Counted from the stretch's first letter, positions 36,522 to 44,595 are shown. The stretch: 49,662 nt of DNA from a bacterium (GCA_021806885.1 JAKAPT010000004.1:1-49662); one strand, 5' to 3'. The notes: a model not told the origin generated them from the sequence alone. Numbers and translations: made by a program.

Positions 36522-37634
36522 ATGGGACATCCAGGGCACATACATATTGGGGGTTCTCCAAAAAAGAATGATTTGAGGCTTGTTTTCTGGGAGCTTACCG
36601 CAAGGTGCAATCTTAAATGCATTCACTGCAGGGCGGAAGCCCAGACAGAAAGACAGCAGGATGAATTGACGACCGAAAAGTGTTTTGAGGTTATAGACGA
36701 CCTGTGCGGGTTCTCAAGCCCTATTCTCATTTTAACCGGAGGCGAGCCGTTATACAGGGATGATGTATTCGATATCGCGAGGTACGCGACGGGAAAAGGG
36801 CTGAGGGTTGCCCTTGCTACAAACGGAACCCTTGTCGATGGACAAACTTCTAAAAAAATATTAGAAAGCGGGATTAAGAGGGTTTCCATAAGCCTTGACG
36901 GGGCAAATCCTCAAACCCATGATACATTCAGGATGATACCCGGCTCTTTCGAAGGCGCCTGGAGAGGCATAAAAAATCTTCAGAAAGAGGGGGTAGAAGT
37001 ACAGATAAACACCACCATAGCAAGGCATAATGAGGACGAGATCGGGAATATTCTTGAACTGGCCCTTACAAACAATATAAGGGCGCTTCATATCTTTATG
37101 CTTGTTCCCGTTGGTTGCGGCGTCCAGATAGCGGATTCTCAGATGCTTGGCAAGGAGAAATATGAAAATATCCTCTCATGGTTTTATGACAAGACCATGG
37201 AGTTAAGAGGGAGGATTGAGCTCAAGGCAACCTGCGCCCCGCATTTTTTCAGAATAATGCATAAAAGAGCAAAGGACGAGGGAATAACTATTACTCCCCA
37301 AACTCACGGAATGGCCGCGGTTACCAGGGGTTGCCTTGCGGGAAGCGGGGTCATGTTCATTTCTAGAAAAGGAATAGTCCAGCCATGCGGCTACCTTCCG
37401 GTTCAGGCGGGAGACTTGACGAAGGAATCCGCCGGAAAAGTCTGGGAGAGTTCAGAGGTGTTCCTTAACCTCAGGGATACAGGGCTTTTAAAGGGAAAGT
37501 GCGGCATATGCGAATATAAAAAGGTTTGCGAGGGGTGCAGGGCAAGGGCGTACTATGAAAAAGGGGATTACATGGAGGAAGAGCCCTACTGCGTTTATGA
37601 ACCAATAAGAATGGGAAAAACCTCTATCCCTTAA
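36522..37634 (+). CDS. ahbD: Heme synthase, Fe-coproporphyrin decarboxylase (radical SAM, AhbD)
   Basis: Last step of the siroheme-dependent pathway, oxidative decarboxylation of Fe-coproporphyrin III to heme b. The N-terminus MGHPGHIHIGGSPKKNDLR with its Gly/His-rich stretch and ELTARCNLKCIHCRAEAQ (C29, C33, C36) are characteristic. The C-terminal SPASM-like region has GCLAGSGVMFISRKGIVQPCGY, GKCGICEYKKVCEGCRAR and a final EEPYC. The ATG at 36522 is preferred; the track's GTG at 36504 lies inside ahbC and has no ribosome site. The ATG start is only 7 bases after the ahbC stop. Confidence 0.92.
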   Translation: MGHPGHIHIGGSPKKNDLRLVFWELTARCNLKCIHCRAEAQTERQQDELTTEKCFEVIDDLCGFSSPILILTGGEPLYRDDVFDIARYATGKGLRVALATNGTLVDGQTSKKILESGIKRVSISLDGANPQTHDTFRMIPGSFEGAWRGIKNLQKEGVEVQINTTIARHNEDEIGNILELALTNNIRALHIFMLVPVGCGVQIADSQMLGKEKYENILSWFYDKTMELRGRIELKATCAPHFFRIMHKRAKDEGITITPQTHGMAAVTRGCLAGSGVMFISRKGIVQPCGYLPVQAGDLTKESAGKVWESSEVFLNLRDTGLLKGKCGICEYKKVCEGCRARAYYEKGDYMEEEPYCVYEPIRMGKTSIP

Positions 37635-37652
37635 TCATTTATTTTTCCAGGT

Positions 37653-38066
37653 ATGGATGGAAAAGCGAACATTCTCCACAGATTTATAGCAAAGGCCATA
37701 GATTTGCTTATTTTTGGTTTTTTGAGCGAGATTTTTTATCCGTTTGGGATATTAGCCGGCCTGCTCTACATTTTGATATCAGACGGATTTTTTAACGGCC
37801 AAAGCTTAGGCAAAAAACTTATAGGATTAAGGGTTATTGATGTTCCAGGGGGAAACAAAATAGAATTTAAGGAATCGATAATAAGAAACTTCTTGCTTGC
37901 GTTAGCGCTTTCATTTTCCCTTATACCCTTTATAGGTTACTTTCTTCTTTTTACCGCGGGGCTTTTTATTTACGGGTTTGAGATATATCTAATCATAAAA
38001 AACCCCGAGGGGGACCGCCTGGGAGACAGGTTTGCCTATACAAGGGTGATTGATGTCAAAAAATAG
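37653..38066 (+). CDS. RDD family membrane protein
   Basis: 137-aa membrane protein with three or four hydrophobic helices. The RDD signature appears as RFIAKAIDLLIFG near the N-terminus, then NGQSLGKKLIGLRVIDV and the late GDRLGDRFAYTRVI. RDD proteins are small integral membrane proteins of mostly unknown function, some linked to Na+/Li+ antiport. It lies 18 bases after ahbD and overlaps polA by 14 bases, so translation may be coupled to polA rather than reflecting a role in heme synthesis. Confidence 0.87.
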   Translation: MDGKANILHRFIAKAIDLLIFGFLSEIFYPFGILAGLLYILISDGFFNGQSLGKKLIGLRVIDVPGGNKIEFKESIIRNFLLALALSFSLIPFIGYFLLFTAGLFIYGFEIYLIIKNPEGDRLGDRFAYTRVIDVKK

Positions 38067-40743
38067 CAAGGAAAAATCCTCGTTAAACATTGATGCAGAC
38101 CTCTTTCTAATAGACTCAAGTTCATATTTTTACAGGGCATATTACGCCCTGCCCCCGCTCACAAATTCAAAGGGGATGTCCACCGGGGCAAGCCTTGGCT
38201 ATACAAGGATGCTGATGAAATTGATCCGGCAGGCAGGGATAAAATACGGCGCCTGTCTTTTCGATTCCCACAAGAGCCTCAGAAAAGAATCTTACGCTGA
38301 ATACAAGGCAAACAGAAAAGGGATGCCGGAGGAGCTTCTCTCCCAGGTGGATTACCTGACCGCCATATCTCACTTCCTTGGTTTTAGCACGTTCAGGCTT
38401 GAGGGATACGAGGCGGATGATCTCATTGCCTATATAATTAGGAATGTTTCCGAAAAGGAGTCCGTCAAAACCTGCATAGTGAGCTCCGACAAGGATCTAA
38501 AGCAACTGCTTTCCCAAAACGTCCTGATATTCGATGCTTTGAAATCCAGGCTTATCACGGCCGGCGCTTTCGAAAATGAATATGATATAAAGCCCCAGCA
38601 ATTTTTATGCGTTCTTGCCCTCATGGGGGATGCCTCCGATAACATTCCCGGGGTGAAGGGCGTCGGGGAAAAGACCGCTCTCGACCTTATCCGGAGGTTT
38701 AAAACCATTGACGGGATATACGAGGGCATAAACGAGATAAAACAGCCAAAACTTAAGGAACTTCTCTTGAACCACAAGGAAGACGCCTATAAAAGCCTTG
38801 GGCTTGCTTCATTTTTTAAGGATGTGGATATAAACGGGGCCTATTTTACCCCGGACATGTTAAAAGCCGAAAAACCCCTTTCATATCATTTTAAACACCT
38901 TGAAGATTTTGCCCTCTCGGAGAGAAACGAAGAAGGTCTTTACAGGGTGTTCAAAGAGCTTGAATTCAATTCCCTTTTAAAAGAAATAAATCAGGATCCT
39001 CCTCCGGCCGGGATTCCGGCTGTCCATGATGACGTACTTTCAATTTATATAGATCTTGCCGGTAAAAAACCGGGAGAGGAAGAGGATCTGCTAAATTTTT
39101 CAGATACGCGGGACTTTCCAATTATCCATATGTACTCAAAAAGAACCGGCCTTATAGTTCAGAACATGAGGGAAATACTCGAAAACAAAGGTGCTTTAAA
39201 CCTTCTTCGCGATAAAGATGTAAAAAAAGCGGGCCTGTCCCTTGCCGGTATTAAGCGGGTTTTCGAGGAAGCAGGCGTAGAATTTAACGGCATGGATTTT
39301 GATTTAGCCATAGCCTCCTATCTTATAAATCCCATAAGGCACAGGCATGGGTTTAGCGATATTGAAGAGGAATTTTCCGGTGAAATTAATTTAAAAATCA
39401 AAGAAATGAAATCTGAAAGCGCCTTGCCCCCGGACAATTCGGACATTGCTTTCAAGGTCTTTTTATTATACGAAGTTCTCAAAAGAGAGATCGAAAAGGA
39501 TAAAAACCTGAATTTTTTGTTCTTTAATGTGGACGTGCCTCTCTCAGAGGTTTTGGCAGATATGGAAAGGATCGGGTTTTTAATTGACAAAGGAAGGCTC
39601 ATGTCTTTATCGGCGGAACTCGATTTTGAGGCAAAAAAACTTACCAATATTATCCATGAAATAGCAGGGAGGGCCTTTAATGTCAATTCCCCGAAGCAGC
39701 TTGCCGGGGTCATGTTTGAGGAGATGAAATTTAAAAGGGTAAAAAAAGAAAGTACCGACATAGACGTACTATCAACGCTTAAATCCGAGTTTGAAGCCCT
39801 CTTAAAAACGACGGATGATAAGGAAATTAAAAAGTATCTGCTGTTTCTCGAGAGTCTTATATCATATAGAAACAAGGTTAAGTTAAAAACCTCCTTTACA
39901 GATATCCTTCTCAGGGAGGCCGACAATAAGGGAAGGGTTCATACGTCTTTTTCCCAGGTTACGACCTCGACCGGCAGGCTCGCGAGCCAGAACCCGAACC
40001 TTCAGAATATCCCTGTTTCAGGGGTTGACGGGCTCAAGATAAGGCAATCTTTTATCTCAAAGGAGGGCTCCCTTTTGCTTTCCGCGGATTATTCCCAGAT
40101 AGATTTAAGGATCATAGCCTCTATTTCCGGGGATAAAGCTCTCATTAAGAGCTTTCTGGAAAATGAGGATATACACTCCCGCACCGCCTCGGAAATCTTT
40201 GGCGTGGGAATTGAAGACGTCGATCCTTCCATGAGGAGAAAGGCAAAGGTAATAAATTTTGGAATAATTTACGGAATGAGCCCTTACGGCCTTTCTAAAG
40301 AGCTTGGAATTTCAGCGGAGGAAGGAAAAACTTATATAGACAGATTTTTCCAGAACCATCCTTATATAAAGGAATACATGGATAAGGCCATGAAGGAAGC
40401 GAGGGCCTTCGGATACGTAAGGACGGCATTTGGAAGAAAATGCTTTATTCCCTATTTTGCCGAAAGGGCGGCTATTAATGCCCCCATTCAGGGGACCGCG
40501 GCCGATATTATAAAAATTGCCATGGTAAATATACACAGGGCCATTAAAAGCGACTCCTCGATGGATGCGGGGGCAAAAATGATCCTTCAGGTTCACGACG
40601 AGTTAATATTTGAAGTAAAAGAAGAATTGATACCCCCGCTTAAAGACATCGTTAGAACCCATATGACCGACAAGGCTCTTCTTAAGGATGTTCCCCTCAT
40701 TATAAATATCGGGACAGGAAAAAACTGGGCCGATGCACACTAG
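38053..40743 (+). CDS. polA: DNA polymerase I
   Basis: Replication and repair polymerase, 896 aa from the ATG at 38053 (the track's TTG is one codon earlier). The 5' nuclease domain has LFLIDSSSYFYRAYYALPPL and ALMGDASDNIPGVKGVGEKTA. The polymerase domain has SFSQVTTSTGRLASQNPNLQNIP, LSADYSQIDLRI, KVINFGIIYGMSPYGLSKEL and QVHDELIFEV. The middle 3'-5' exonuclease domain is degenerate: where E. coli has FDTETDS this protein has YIDLAGKK, and the second acidic motif is missing, although FDLAIASYLINP survives. Proofreading is therefore probably lost, as in many bacterial Pol I enzymes. Confidence 0.96.
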   Translation: MSKNSKEKSSLNIDADLFLIDSSSYFYRAYYALPPLTNSKGMSTGASLGYTRMLMKLIRQAGIKYGACLFDSHKSLRKESYAEYKANRKGMPEELLSQVDYLTAISHFLGFSTFRLEGYEADDLIAYIIRNVSEKESVKTCIVSSDKDLKQLLSQNVLIFDALKSRLITAGAFENEYDIKPQQFLCVLALMGDASDNIPGVKGVGEKTALDLIRRFKTIDGIYEGINEIKQPKLKELLLNHKEDAYKSLGLASFFKDVDINGAYFTPDMLKAEKPLSYHFKHLEDFALSERNEEGLYRVFKELEFNSLLKEINQDPPPAGIPAVHDDVLSIYIDLAGKKPGEEEDLLNFSDTRDFPIIHMYSKRTGLIVQNMREILENKGALNLLRDKDVKKAGLSLAGIKRVFEEAGVEFNGMDFDLAIASYLINPIRHRHGFSDIEEEFSGEINLKIKEMKSESALPPDNSDIAFKVFLLYEVLKREIEKDKNLNFLFFNVDVPLSEVLADMERIGFLIDKGRLMSLSAELDFEAKKLTNIIHEIAGRAFNVNSPKQLAGVMFEEMKFKRVKKESTDIDVLSTLKSEFEALLKTTDDKEIKKYLLFLESLISYRNKVKLKTSFTDILLREADNKGRVHTSFSQVTTSTGRLASQNPNLQNIPVSGVDGLKIRQSFISKEGSLLLSADYSQIDLRIIASISGDKALIKSFLENEDIHSRTASEIFGVGIEDVDPSMRRKAKVINFGIIYGMSPYGLSKELGISAEEGKTYIDRFFQNHPYIKEYMDKAMKEARAFGYVRTAFGRKCFIPYFAERAAINAPIQGTAADIIKIAMVNIHRAIKSDSSMDAGAKMILQVHDELIFEVKEELIPPLKDIVRTHMTDKALLKDVPLIINIGTGKNWADAH

Positions 40744-40766
40744 ATAATTTTTTCTTATTTTCCTCC

Positions 40767-40795
40767 TTGACATTTATTTGTTTATGCGATATATA
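40767..40795 (+). promoter_or_regulatory. Strong predicted sigma-70 promoter upstream of the orphan N-domain gene
   Basis: A perfect TTGACA (40767-40772), 17-base spacer and TATATA (40790-40795). It is one of the best promoter matches seen in the window and drives the 152-aa orphan gene, whose ATG is about 44 bases after the -10. Confidence 0.55.
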
Positions 40796-40818
40796 GATAA
40801 ATAAGATTAAATTTATCT
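40795..40818. promoter_or_regulatory. Perfect 8+8+8 palindrome just after the -10 element, candidate operator
   Basis: AGATAAAT (40795-40802) and ATTTATCT (40811-40818) are exact reverse complements separated by AAGATTAA. The site covers the expected transcription start, a typical repressor position. The regulator is unknown. The half-site ATAAAT/ATTTAT also occurs in the Rrf2 gene promoter at 44114-44126, but with different spacing. Confidence 0.45.
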
Positions 40819-40838
40819 TAATTAAATACGGGGGTCGC

Positions 40839-41297
40839 ATGAAGAATTGTTTAGAAAGCAATTTAAGCGAAATAAAAGAGGTAATTCTGGCAGATTCGGG
40901 AAAAAGGTCCTATGATTTTTCATTGAATGATTTGATAAAAATATCCTATCTGATTTTAAAAGAATGTCCTTCAAGCAATCAAATTGCCGAGCCGTTCAAG
41001 AGAAAAGCGAAAGAAATGAAGGTTGAGAACAATAAAAACGTGGATAAAGAGGATATCGGGGATATTAATTTTATACCCGGGAGCGGGATTATTGCAAAAT
41101 ATTTAAATTCAAGGATTTTATTTGGAAGCGGCGGTTTTTTGCAAAAAAACGGGGTTGAAATTGACAGTGTTATTAAAAATAAGGCGTTAAAATTTGAAAA
41201 AAGCGGCCTTAAAGTCTTTTTTTTAGGAATAGAGAACTATCTTAAGTGCTTTTTTGTTATTGAAGGGGCCGCACAAGAAGCTGTTTTGACGGCATAA
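40839..41297 (+). CDS. Orphan protein resembling the nucleotide-binding (N) domain of P1B-type metal ATPases
   Basis: A 152-aa soluble protein. From about residue 25 it follows the order of a CopA-type N-domain: LNDLIKISYLILKECPSSNQIAEPFKRKAKE where the ATPase has its helix and SEHPlA motif, then DINFIPGSGIIAKYLNSRILFGSGGFLQKNGVEI where GxG and GNxxxm occur, then KFEKSGLKVFFLGIENYLKCFFVIE where the GkTvvfva...G strand occurs. The HP dipeptide that contacts ATP is replaced (SSNQ), and no DKTGT phosphorylation site, transmembrane helix or metal domain is present. GGGGG precedes the ATG. It is flanked by polA and cydAB and has its own promoter and palindrome. Function unknown; sensor, regulator or relic are possible. 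Confidence 0.62.
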   Translation: MKNCLESNLSEIKEVILADSGKRSYDFSLNDLIKISYLILKECPSSNQIAEPFKRKAKEMKVENNKNVDKEDIGDINFIPGSGIIAKYLNSRILFGSGGFLQKNGVEIDSVIKNKALKFEKSGLKVFFLGIENYLKCFFVIEGAAQEAVLTA

Positions 41298-41332
41298 ACC
41301 AACCTTTTTTTGCGGATAGTTTTATTCTTCGT

Positions 41333-41407
41333 ATGTTTAAAGCTCTTAATAAGATGGCGGCCAAGGCTGGGATCGCAACGAAGGGACATACCGCGACCCT
41401 TCCGTAA
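41333..41407 (+). other. GC-rich intergenic island with a 24-codon ORF and hairpin potential
   Basis: Between the orphan gene and cydA (41298-41550, 253 bases, the largest gap) a GC-rich patch stands out. One frame reads MFKALNKMAAKAGIATKGHTATLP and stop, loosely reminiscent of the segment before the HxLR motif of tyrosine recombinases, with no ribosome site. The same bases can fold: GGGATCGC (41369-41376) pairs with GCGACCC (41393-41399) with one bulged A. It may be an integrase remnant, a small structured RNA or chance. I see no intact gene here. Confidence 0.25.
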
Positions 41408-41409
41408 AT

Positions 41410-41437
41410 TTGACATTTTGTAAATCGGGTATATTCT
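41410..41437 (+). promoter_or_regulatory. Predicted cydAB promoter
   Basis: A perfect TTGACA (41410-41415) is followed after 16 bases by TATTCT (41432-41437), with an alternative TATATT at 41430 after 14 bases. It lies about 115 bases upstream of cydA, leaving an AT-rich leader that ends in AAGGAGGTG before the ATG. Confidence 0.45.
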
Positions 41438-41550
41438 TGAAAATAGAGCCAACCAATTTATTAAGAATGAGCCCCATCAAAATTTTTTCGTTATTAACTA
41501 TCATATTTTATTCATTTTTTTTAATTTTTCTTTTTTAAGGAGGTGTTTTT

Positions 41551-42969
41551 ATGAATGGTTTGGCTTTATTCTTAGCTAGATTCCAGTTTGGAATCACCGC
41601 TTTTTTTCATTTCTTTTTCCCTCCCCTTACAATAGGGCTTGGAACCCTTCTTGTCATTATGGAGGGTATTTATGTTTTCTCGAAGAAAGAAGAGTATCTC
41701 AGGATGACCAGGTTTTTCATGAGGCTCTTCGCGATTAATTTTGTGGTCGGCGTGGCCGCGGGAATTGTTTTAGAATTCGAGTTCGGAACGAACTGGTCCC
41801 AGTATTCCGCGTACGTGGGCAAGATATTCGGGTCTCCCCTGGCGATTGAAGGCCTGTTTGCTTTTTTTATGGAATCCGTCTTCGTCGGGGTCATGCTCCT
41901 CGGATGGAAAAGGCTTTCCACGGGCGCCCACTGGGTTTCGACAATACTGAACGCCCTTGGCTCACCCCTGTCGGCGGTCTGGATACTGGTAGCAAATTCC
42001 TGGATGCAGACCCCTGCCGGTTACAGCATAGGCAAAGACGGCATTCCTATTATGACGCATTTCTGGCGCGTCGTTTTCAATCCGTATTTTTTATATGAAT
42101 TTTTACACGTGGTTATCGGTTCATGGGAGTACGGCGCATTTTTCATGGCCGGGGTTGCGGCCTGGTTTTTAATTAAGAACAACAAAGACATCGTAATGAG
42201 AAAGGCCCTGACCATTGCGGTGATAGCCGCTGTCATGGTCGCTGTTGGACAGATTGTTCTTGGTGATTTAAGCGCAAGGGGTGTGGTTCGATACCAGCCT
42301 ACGAAGCTTGCCATGATGGAGGCGCTGTGGCATTCCCAGAAATACGCGCCGGAGACCCTCGTAGCTTTTCCGAACAATAAAACCCAGTCCAACGGGCCGT
42401 CGGTAGGTATTCCCGGCGCCCTGAGCATGCTCTCTTATATGAATCCGTCTGCCAGGGTCATGGGTTTCGACAGCTCGATAAAATATGTAAACCAAAAATA
42501 CGACTTGAAACTCACGCCTTCCATGTTTCCTCCCGTATGGATAGTATTCTGGTCATTTCACATAATGATGTATCTTGGCTTTTATTTCGCGGTCTTAATG
42601 ATAATCGCGTTGATTTTCCTTTTTAACGGGAAACTGCTTGAAAGCCGTAAATTACTTAATGTATTGTGGTATTCGGCTTTTCTTCCGCTCCTTGCACTGG
42701 AGCTCGGGTGGTTTACGACCGAGATAGGCAGGCAGCCTTTTGCCGTTTACGGGCTTCTCACCACGGCCAATTCGGTTTCTCCCAATGTAAGCGACCTGGA
42801 AGTTGTCCTTTCCACGCTAATGTTTATTTTAATTTATATCGCGCTGGCGTGGCTGGCCATTTTCCTTTTTATGAAAGAGATGAGGGAAAGGGTCTCCGGC
42901 AAAGATGAAATAAGCGGGGTCATCACTGCCAGAAACGAAGCGGTAACCGGTAAGGAGGTGCAATCATGA
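41551..42969 (+). CDS. cydA: Cytochrome bd ubiquinol oxidase subunit I
   Basis: Heme-bearing subunit of the high-affinity quinol oxidase. ARFQFGITAFFHFFFPPLTIG contains the heme b595 ligand (H20); LAIEGLFAFFMESVF contains two conserved glutamates; FLYEFLHVVIGSWEYG holds the heme b558 histidine and WSFHIMMYLGFY the methionine region. GRQPFAVYGLLTT replaces the usual GRQPW. The quinol-binding Q-loop (SARGVVRYQPTKLAMMEALW) is followed by a short loop, so it belongs to the short Q-loop class. At 472 aa it is in family range. AAGGAGGTG precedes the ATG. Confidence 0.96.
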   Translation: MNGLALFLARFQFGITAFFHFFFPPLTIGLGTLLVIMEGIYVFSKKEEYLRMTRFFMRLFAINFVVGVAAGIVLEFEFGTNWSQYSAYVGKIFGSPLAIEGLFAFFMESVFVGVMLLGWKRLSTGAHWVSTILNALGSPLSAVWILVANSWMQTPAGYSIGKDGIPIMTHFWRVVFNPYFLYEFLHVVIGSWEYGAFFMAGVAAWFLIKNNKDIVMRKALTIAVIAAVMVAVGQIVLGDLSARGVVRYQPTKLAMMEALWHSQKYAPETLVAFPNNKTQSNGPSVGIPGALSMLSYMNPSARVMGFDSSIKYVNQKYDLKLTPSMFPPVWIVFWSFHIMMYLGFYFAVLMIIALIFLFNGKLLESRKLLNVLWYSAFLPLLALELGWFTTEIGRQPFAVYGLLTTANSVSPNVSDLEVVLSTLMFILIYIALAWLAIFLFMKEMRERVSGKDEISGVITARNEAVTGKEVQS

Positions 42970-43988
42970 GCCTGGATTTAAATATATTGTGGTTTATCCT
43001 CGTAGGGGTACTTATATTGGGATGGTCCGTTATGGACGGATTCGACTATGGAGTAGGAGGCCTTCTCGGGTTCATAGCTAAAAACGATTCCGAAAGAAGA
43101 TATGTAATAAATTCCATCGGTCCGGTCTGGGAAGGCAACCAGGTGTGGCTTGTACTTGGAGGCGGAGCCGTTTTCGCGGCTTTTCCATTAGTGTATGCGT
43201 CTGTTTTCAGCGGATTTTACCTTGCCTTTATGCTTGTACTATGGCTAATAATATTCAGGGCTATTTCCTTTGAGTTCAGAAGCAGGGTCTCAAGCACTTC
43301 GTGGAGGGGATTCTGGGACGCGTCCATTACCGTTACGGGCCTGGGCCTTTCCCTGCTTTTTGGCGTCGCGCTGGCCAACATAATCATGGGAATACCTTTA
43401 AACGCGCAACATGTCGATTATCAGTCCCTTTTTAGCCTTCTGAACATTTTCGCTATCGTAGGAGGGCTTGTTTCGCTTTCAATGTTCATGATGCACGGTA
43501 GCGCATACCTGGTAATGAGAGCTGAGGGAGAAATCCAGGAAAGGGCGAGGAGCTTCGCGTTAGCGTTCGGGTACGCTTTTGTTGTATTTACCGTGGTTTT
43601 CCTTTTAATTTCTCCTGTTTTCGCTCCAAGGCTGTTAGGCAATAGTTTTGGGATTGCGGGAGACATTGTTCCGGTTATAATGCTTATAGGCGGCGCGGGG
43701 GTCATTCTAACCGCGAAATCCAGGAGCGAATTTTTGCCGTTTATTTTTTCCGTAATCGGAATAATAGGAGCGGTCATAAGCATTGCCGCAAGCCTTTTCC
43801 CTGATTTAGTTCCATCATCGATAAACCAGGGATACAGCCTTAATATTTACAATGCGGCATCCAATCCGCACACCCTTTTCGTGATGCTTATAGCGGTCCT
43901 TTTCGGGCTTCCTCTTGTTCTGATATATTTGTTTTATGCTTATATAAAATTTGGCTTAAAGGTAAAGATGGATGACAGCAGTTATTAG
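42966..43988 (+). CDS. cydB: Cytochrome bd ubiquinol oxidase subunit II
   Basis: Partner subunit of CydA, 340 aa with about nine helices. The N-terminal landmark VMDGFDYGVGGLLGF with the conserved aspartates, IGPVWEGNQVWLVLGGGAVFAAFP and the internal SSTSWRGFWDASITV are canonical. Start ATG overlaps the cydA stop by 4 bases, so synthesis is coupled. No cydX, cydC or cydD follows. A hairpin with a T-rich tail lies 44 bases after the stop. Confidence 0.96.
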   Translation: MSLDLNILWFILVGVLILGWSVMDGFDYGVGGLLGFIAKNDSERRYVINSIGPVWEGNQVWLVLGGGAVFAAFPLVYASVFSGFYLAFMLVLWLIIFRAISFEFRSRVSSTSWRGFWDASITVTGLGLSLLFGVALANIIMGIPLNAQHVDYQSLFSLLNIFAIVGGLVSLSMFMMHGSAYLVMRAEGEIQERARSFALAFGYAFVVFTVVFLLISPVFAPRLLGNSFGIAGDIVPVIMLIGGAGVILTAKSRSEFLPFIFSVIGIIGAVISIAASLFPDLVPSSINQGYSLNIYNAASNPHTLFVMLIAVLFGLPLVLIYLFYAYIKFGLKVKMDDSSY

Positions 43989-44031
43989 GATTATTACGTT
44001 TAACATGTGATTATTACCTTTATTCTCAAAG

Positions 44032-44078
44032 TGCCCTATAATTAATTAACCCCCCTTAATTTTTATAGGGCATTATTT
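44032..44078 (+). terminator. Predicted intrinsic terminator after cydB
   Basis: TGCCCTATA (44032-44040) pairs with TATAGGGCA (44064-44072), a perfect 9-bp stem with a 23-base AT-rich loop, followed by TTATTTTA. The long loop makes it weaker than a classical hairpin, but the position right after cydB fits. Confidence 0.55.
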
Positions 44079-44100
44079 TAAAAATAAATAAGGACAATAT

Positions 44101-44129
44101 TTGTATTAATTTCATAAATAATTTATAAT
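44101..44129 (+). promoter_or_regulatory. Predicted promoter of the Rrf2 gene with overlapping palindrome
   Basis: TTGTAT (44101-44106), 17-base spacer and a perfect TATAAT (44124-44129). ATAAAT-A-ATTTAT, a perfect 13-base palindrome at 44114-44126, sits in the spacer and overlaps the -10, a typical place for autorepression by an Rrf2-type protein. The -35 is weak. Confidence 0.45.
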
Positions 44130-44190
44130 AATTACAAACGCGGTAAAATAACTGCTAAGCAACATATAAAATAATACGGAGAAAAGAATA

Positions 44191-44595
44191 ATGAAGATTT
44201 CAAGGGCGAGCGATTATGCCATAAGGGGGCTTGTGCATATGGCTGAAAAGCCTGAAGGAACGATAAGTTATATAAAGGATATAGCAAAAAAAACCGAGGT
44301 CCCCGCCTCTTTTTTATCCAAGATATTTCAGACTCTCTCAAAGGCAGGATTCGTAAACTCTTTTATAGGGACAAAGGGCGGGTTTTCATTGAATATTCCG
44401 CCGGAAAAGATTACAATTAAAATGGTTATAGAGGCCGTGGACGGGCCTCTTGCCTTGAACAGGTGCATTGCCAACAAGACCTTTTGCTCGCGCAGTTCGC
44501 ACTGCGAGGTGCATTTCATGTGGCGCGAAATCCAGAAAATGCTTAGTTCGGCCCTGAGTTCCCGCACGATCGCGGAATTCGCGCAGACAGAATAA
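44191..44595 (+). CDS. Rrf2 family transcriptional regulator, probable Fe-S sensor
   Basis: 134-aa winged-helix regulator. The start MKISRASDYAIRGLVHMAEKP and the recognition region KTEVPASFLSKIFQTLSKAGFV followed by GTKGGFSLN are typical. Three cysteines, C92, C99 and C105 (CX6CX5C in RCIANKTFCSRSSHC), occupy the positions used by IscR (C92, C98, C104) to hold a [2Fe-2S] or similar cluster, so response to oxygen, NO or iron-sulfur status is likely. It lies 202 bases downstream of cydAB, behind a terminator and its own promoter. Regulation of cydAB or of itself is inference. Confidence 0.92.
   Translation: MKISRASDYAIRGLVHMAEKPEGTISYIKDIAKKTEVPASFLSKIFQTLSKAGFVNSFIGTKGGFSLNIPPEKITIKMVIEAVDGPLALNRCIANKTFCSRSSHCEVHFMWREIQKMLSSALSSRTIAEFAQTE

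Noticed and set aside
41237-41452. Minus-strand 71-aa ORF overlapping the orphan gene and the cydA leader
   Set aside because: No ribosome site, basic low-complexity composition, overlaps a better-supported gene; treated as spurious.
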